Source: Allacma fusca
Taxonomy: Eukaryota > Arthropoda > Collembola > Symphypleona > Sminthuridae
Length of the DNA stretch: 64,000 nucleotides
Direction of reading: 5' to 3'
NCBI GenBank assembly: GCA_947179485.1
Contig: OX359246.1
Coordinates: 35,319,632-35,383,631 of the forward strand
In this document: piece after piece, positions 59,160 through 64,000 of the stretch
Layout: each line of letters begins with the position of its first letter
Numbering within the stretch: the stretch's first letter is position 1
Notes under the pieces: model-generated
Told to the model about the DNA's origin: nothing
What the model saw: the letters and a program-made list of their open reading frames with translations, nothing else
The model's database searches: none
Translations under genes and position numbers: made by a program

Positions 59160-59556
59160 ATATGTAGCTAAAATGATGAGTTTGAAAATCAAGCTAAAAT
59201 AATGTCAACGACTTCCCGAACCAAAATTACCCAAAACCATTATTAAAAAAGCTATAAAAAAATGTAGACCAATTTCCTCAGAAGACATACAATCAACCCA
59301 GGCCAAAACATAACGACGTAAAGAATTCCTTTAGTACTTAACTACCCTCCGCTTACACGTGTGTTAGCACATGATACCATTAAGCTATATAAATCAATAA
59401 TCCCTAATTCCAATGGTTCTCAAATTATTTTATTTCCACATTTGAAATCATTCCGCCAAGCCCCGAACTTAAAACAATAAACAATTACTCGTCCGCACAT
59501 CAATTACCAAATTGCGGGTATCAAAAACACCGGGTACATTTCCATACAAAAGAGGT
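59160..59556. other. duplicated spacer before Penelope-like copy 3
   Basis: Aligns with 41,668-42,064 and 45,606-46,002 with few differences. No gene is seen. Confidence 0.65.
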
Positions 59557-60628
59557 AAACGATGTGTCATCTGTAAGCATACATTGAAACTCTACGGTTA
59601 CAAACGTGTAGAAGACAACACCTCTTAAGCAAAAATCTAAATGTTAATCAAAGTGCTTAATATATTCTACTAAATGCGGCAGATTTCCTGATGTAATATA
59701 TGTTGAACAAACGAAACGACGTCTTGGAGATATATTTTGAACACATAAGGGATACGTTGAATAAACAAAATAAAAACGTTTCCGAGCATTTTAATCTTAC
59801 AATTAGTGGACATAGAGTGGAGCAAAGGTGTCCAAAAGGTTCAGCCTACCTAAAATACTACATATTTTTTGCAGCTTTTCCTTCATAACATATTAACCAT
59901 CATTATTTATCAAAAATAAATTGCCTACCGATTTGCCTACATATATACTCCTGTAATGTTTCTGCCTATATTTTAGCCTAGAAAGACCTATATTTTAGCC
60001 TATAAAGGCCTATTTTTTAGCCTATAAAGACCTAGTTTTAGCCTATAAAGGCTTATTTTTTCAACTAAAAATCAGCTATGTATGTACGTGCAATCGAAAC
60101 ACATGAAAAAAATCGAACTACTAAAATGTCACGTATTTGAAGAATATTTGTGAGATTTTTTTTAAGGTTAAATCAAATAATTGCTTGTCTTTGTCAATAG
60201 ATTATTAAATATGCCTATTTTTACCTTCGAAAACTGCCTACCTTGTTCCTAAATAAAAGTGGACTCTTGCAGCTCCTATATATAATATAGGATTAATTTT
60301 AGCGGTAATTACTGCACGCTATTTTACTACCTATAATTACTTGGATTTTGCATCCTGCCTATTTTTATCCTATATATAGGCCTATAAATAGGATAGGTGG
60401 ACAGTGGACACCTTTGGAGTGGAGGATATGCTTTTTATTGGATTAAAGTACGCATCAAGAGATGATACAGTAAGACTTGAAACCGAAAACCGAATGATCC
60501 ATTTCTCCAAAATCAATGCATTGCCTAGACTAAATATCAAAATATTGAAGAAACATCCACGACTCATGACGAGAAGTTCGACGGGCGTGGCAAACCCGGG
60601 ATTATTAGCAAAGAATTTTAAAAAATGA
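59557..60628 (+). pseudogene. Penelope-like element GIY-YIG remnant, copy 3, interrupted
   Basis: The first part (59,557-59,822) carries EHFNL and SGH; the second (60,417-60,628) carries EDMLFIGLKYASRD and ETENRMIHF. A 594-bp hAT-like element lies between them. Where copy 2 reads PGLN, this copy reads PRLN. Confidence 0.5.
59823..60416. mobile_element. hAT-like element, word TAGCCTATA
   Basis: Ends are CAAAGGTGTCCA and its exact complement. The exact 8-bp duplication gagtggag lies at 59,815-59,822 and 60,417-60,424, and the empty site is seen in Penelope-like copy 2. GCCTATATTTTAGCC / CCTATAAAGG words fill both ends. It resembles the element at 42,423 in ends and word. Confidence 0.94.
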
Positions 60629-60738
60629 CAATTTTTATATTTTTTTTAAAGAGTAATGATCGTTTAGAAAATTGAAAAACCGTTAATATAAATTTGTGAA
60701 TGATTGTAATATGCAATAATTTGATGTTACTACTAGTA

Positions 60739-60799
60739 GATAGATAGACGATAATTTATTCAGGTCGATTTTTGGCCTTGGCCCTTACAACCTTTTTGA
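60739..60799 (-). mobile_element. 61-bp truncated retroelement tail, second copy
   Basis: Counterpart of 46,582-46,641, with the same 10-bp flanks actactagta at 60,729-60,738 and 60,800-60,809. Confidence 0.7.
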
Positions 60800-61197
60800 A
60801 CTACTAGTATATCATTTGCCTGACGAAGAGTCAAAGATAGAAACGTTGCGGCGAATAAAATATAATTTTGTGATAAAAACCGAATTTTTACCCTAATCTA
60901 ATATATTATTATATGTCAATTCGCGTCTTTAACTATAACTAAAATAAATTACATTTAGATAAAACTATTCCAAACCATTCTTTGAAAATTGGTACGGATT
61001 ACTTGATGTAAAATTTAAAAAAACATTAATTAGCCATGAAAAAAATGCTAACGCTTATTTACAACAATCATGTGTTTCGTGGCATAATAAAATATAGCAT
61101 TCAAAACAGACGTAACTCCCTTTTGACACTAGATAGCAGCACTGTTACCCAATATTCTTGTAAAAGTAGAGTCTCGATACATTACAACAACTTGCAA

Positions 61198-63210
61198 TTA
61201 GTCAGATTTACTGGTATCCTCTTCATCATCATCATCCTCACTAGAGCTTCGTGAATCCTTGATCTGAAAATAGAACAGGCCATTCAGACCGGCAAAAATA
61301 TAATTGTTGAAAATGTTTTTTAAAAATTGACTGTAATACCCTCTCTTTTGTGGAAAAAGCCTTCATAGCTATTTTCATGAGATAATAAGTCCACACGATG
61401 TGCATTATGAACAGGGAGCACAGCAGAACATTGAACAAATAATACGCCGGCCAGGTTCCGAGCTCGCTAGATAATTCAAATAAAGTACTCCGAAGAATAT
61501 GAAGTGGGTAGATGAATATGCGGGTAACGATCCACAAAACAGCAAACACACTGAATACCAAATCACAGAGCTTGAATCGTTGAGCGTAGTGGGTCACCTT
61601 AGCAAACTGGAATAGTTCAATAATGCACGCAAATTTATAATTTAGTAAATTACCCATTATCCACCCCCATTCGTTGAAAGTTACAAATAAGATCATGCAT
61701 ATAATTACATATGCATCTTATATTTGTAAAAAAATTAAATTACAAACAAAAATGTATGCATAATCCTTCCCATAGAGCTGGAGTATTCGAAAAATATGAA
61801 TACAATTCCGATTAAGATTATTCCCAACGAATTTCAATCCCAATTCAAATCTATTTGTGTCATAAAATGAAAATTCCAATACAATTTAATCAAATATTTT
61901 CTATTTTCAACGTAATTCAAATAATTCTTTCGGTAATAAATATTAATACCTGGAGGCACTATTGCCTCCTATCATGAGCTTACAACTAAATTAAAGCCAG
62001 AAATTTGGCATTTATGAATGCAAAGTACTGCTGAAGTATCATAACCGCATATGACTTGGGGATTAACCTTGTGTCTTCAGGAATACTTTAGCAGTCAAAA
62101 TACCTACATTAATTATTTGAGAAGTGGGCTGCTTCGCTGCTTGTTATTTCCTATAAAAACCAATAAAAACACCCCAGTCTGAAAACTTACTTCCAGTGGT
62201 CCATCAGCTGTATCATGAAGTACAAGAACTAGACTTCCGATTCGTGTAAGAGAAGCCATCAGCGAAAATTCTAAAAGCCCGATAGTAAATACGTGATGTG
62301 TAAACATCATCCAAAAATCCTTTCGCTTCACATCGAAGAACTGAGTTAGTAACAGCGACCAATAGAATCCAGCTGAGATCGTATAGTACCACCAGATATC
62401 ATTGTCGACGCCCTTAAAACCAATTCAACCTCAATTAATTACCATACTACACAGGTACAGCACCAAACACCCATTATTTTTAATAACTTCCATAAACCCT
62501 TACCTGGCTAGAATAATCTGTGTAGCAATTAGTCGTATTCCAGAACCAAGGTTTGTTCACAGTGACAAAAAATCCATACGACCATAGTAACGTATAACAG
62601 ACGAATCTCCATCTGAATTAATTAAAATATTTTTATCATCAACCCAGTCACAAACAGTACATACTTTTGTACTTATTCATATCTATCACATGCAAATTAT
62701 CACCCCCATCGATCCGACTTACCCACACTCACAAAATTTATCCATTCTCGTGAGCCGATGTCCACCGCCCTGTTTTCTCAACCACCTCTGTACTTGTCTC
62801 ACTTCCAGTCCCACTTCTTTCGCCAATTGGGTCAAAACTTTGTGATCCGGTTTCTGAACCCTGTCAAGCATCAACGATGCATATCGTCGTTCCAGTTCAG
62901 GATTCGAGCTCTGAAGCTGCGTCGCTCTGGCGGGAATGCCTAGTTTAAGGCCCAAATTTTCAAAAACATTTCTACAAAATATGAACCAAAAGTGTCAATC
63001 ATAATTTACACAGCTTTTTCAACCCAAACAAAATCGAATGAACACAAACCTTTCCAAAATCCTACGAATCATAATTAAAGCCACGCCAATAAAAATCGGG
63101 TAGATCAAATCCCTGGTACTACACGGGTCTTTGATATCCGTCCACGTGTGATTCTCCGGAAGGAAAAAATGTTCATTCCAAAATAAATCCCCCGCAAATG
63201 ACAGTCCCAT
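61198..63210 (-). CDS. ceramide synthase with Hox-like and TLC domains, copy C
   Basis: Six coding exons on the minus strand: 63,050-63,210, 62,723-62,971, 62,504-62,612, 62,191-62,412, 61,340-61,606 and 61,198-61,263, giving 357 aa. It is nearly identical to copy B through exons 4-6 and lacks the intron 4 element. The Hox-like domain (VQRWLRKQ), MMFTHH pair, LHDTADGPLE and acidic tail are intact. Small differences include FFVTVN for FLVTVN and YSSQ for YSRQ at the end of exon 3. A noncoding first exon probably starts at 63,312. Expected role: ER ceramide synthesis, with possible acyl-chain specialisation among the three copies. Confidence 0.92.
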
Positions 63211-63770
63211 ATTATCTGCAAAAACATTGCTACATTTTTATTCTTGAACTTGAAGGCCCGTTACATATGTCAAAACTATTGTATACACGAAAATAATCCT
63301 GAAACAATTACCTGATCAATTCACACTTGCTGCCTCTGTTCCTAAAGGGGCACAAAAAAAATAATTTTGTAGTAAATATTTTATATTAAATAAAAATTCT
63401 TATTATATTCTGTATTATATACTTAGATATGGAGTATTAGTTTGTAAAGGGTAATATTGATTATTCTAATCCAGGGCTAAATTCTTTGTTAAAACGCTGG
63501 AAATATATTACTTGTCCTAATTGTTTGTATCTGTATACTCCAATTGGTGGATTAGTAAAAATTGAAGCAATTTGTAATAGTTATTGCTGTAACACTCCTG
63601 TATTAAAATACATTTTTTTAAAAGAAATCTGTCATCTGTGATAGGAATAGAAAGTAACTCCAAAATTTTACAGAGTAATTCCGTCTTTCTCTGGTACTTT
63701 TAAGGCTTTTGGACTTTTTGGAGTGTCTCTCATTGACACAACTTTAAATTTGAGATTGAGTAGTTACATA
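63211..63770. other. 5' flank of ceramide synthase C
   Basis: A probable noncoding first exon starts at 63,312. The rest matches the flank of copy B. No other gene is seen. Confidence 0.6.
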
Positions 63771-64000
63771 CAGTGAATTTCCTATATAGTGGTTTCCAAG
63801 GGACTGACAAATTCCTGCCACTATATAGGGATGCCACTATATGTTACTAATGGTTAACTATATACTATTAATGTTTTTAGACCATAACTGTAACTAAATG
63901 CATTTATAAATTTATTTATTTTTACAGAATACTCAAAATTATGAGGTATGCTAAGCTTCATTGAGTATAAGATGTTCAGTAACTTTAGGTTTCCTCATAC
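63771..64000. mobile_element. start of a pogo/Tigger-like element, cut by the window end
   Basis: CAGTGAATTTCCTATATAGT follows a TA at 63,769-63,770, and CCACTATATAGGGATGCCACTATAT words recur. The flank of copy B continues uninterrupted at this place (about 50,270). The right end is outside the window. Confidence 0.6.

Noticed and set aside
60001-60420. CCTATAAAGG repeats as a satellite or telomere-like array
   Set aside because: They lie wholly inside an element bounded by inverted ends and an exact 8-bp target duplication.

Overview
The window is animal nuclear DNA: AT-rich and intron-bearing (GT-AG junctions throughout), with an ionotropic-receptor gene, SEC14-like genes, ceramide synthases and CTU1. 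The ionotropic receptor and the density of hAT, Penelope-like and Ty3/gypsy-like elements point to an arthropod. A hexapod such as a springtail is plausible, but that is inference from gene style and not demonstrated.

Left part (1-30,760): a tandemly expanded locus built from [ionotropic receptor + SEC14-like] units. Three seven-exon SEC14-like genes (266 aa each when intact) start at 10,930, 20,865 and 24,490. The first is broken in exon 2 by an 888-bp hAT element that still carries the end of a transposase gene. An intact single-exon ionotropic receptor (694 aa) lies at 27,375-29,459. A decayed 3' copy of it lies at 2,612-6,300, split by a hAT-like element that itself holds two more elements. 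Detached pieces of receptor 3' flank and SEC14 5' flank between the genes mark further partial units.

Middle (31,155-36,300): two more inverted-repeat elements, then a complete six-exon CTU1 gene (cytosolic tRNA 2-thiolation, 427 aa).

Right part (37,044-63,770), mainly minus strand: three tandem, apparently intact six-exon ceramide synthase genes (356, 357 and 357 aa) with Hox-like and TLC domains. Between them lie Penelope-like GIY-YIG remnants that were duplicated with the genes, an identical 1.4-kb direct duplication 3,938 bp apart, nested DNA transposons, and a decayed Ty3/gypsy-like retroelement (gag, protease, RT/RNase H, partial integrase and a third ORF of unknown function).

The most unusual signal is the transposon population. 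About fifteen insertions have hAT-like ends and, mostly, exact or near-exact 8-bp target-site duplications. Many are filled in their subterminal zones by one short family-specific word (for example CAAGTT, CCCGTTC, CCCGCCCGTA, AAAATAC, CCTTGCC, TAGCCTATA), with the reverse complement at the other end. Several are nested, and one 809-bp family is present as two copies that look identical and carry a 31-bp perfect hairpin. All repeat boundaries were found by eye, using the duplicated units as empty-site controls where possible.
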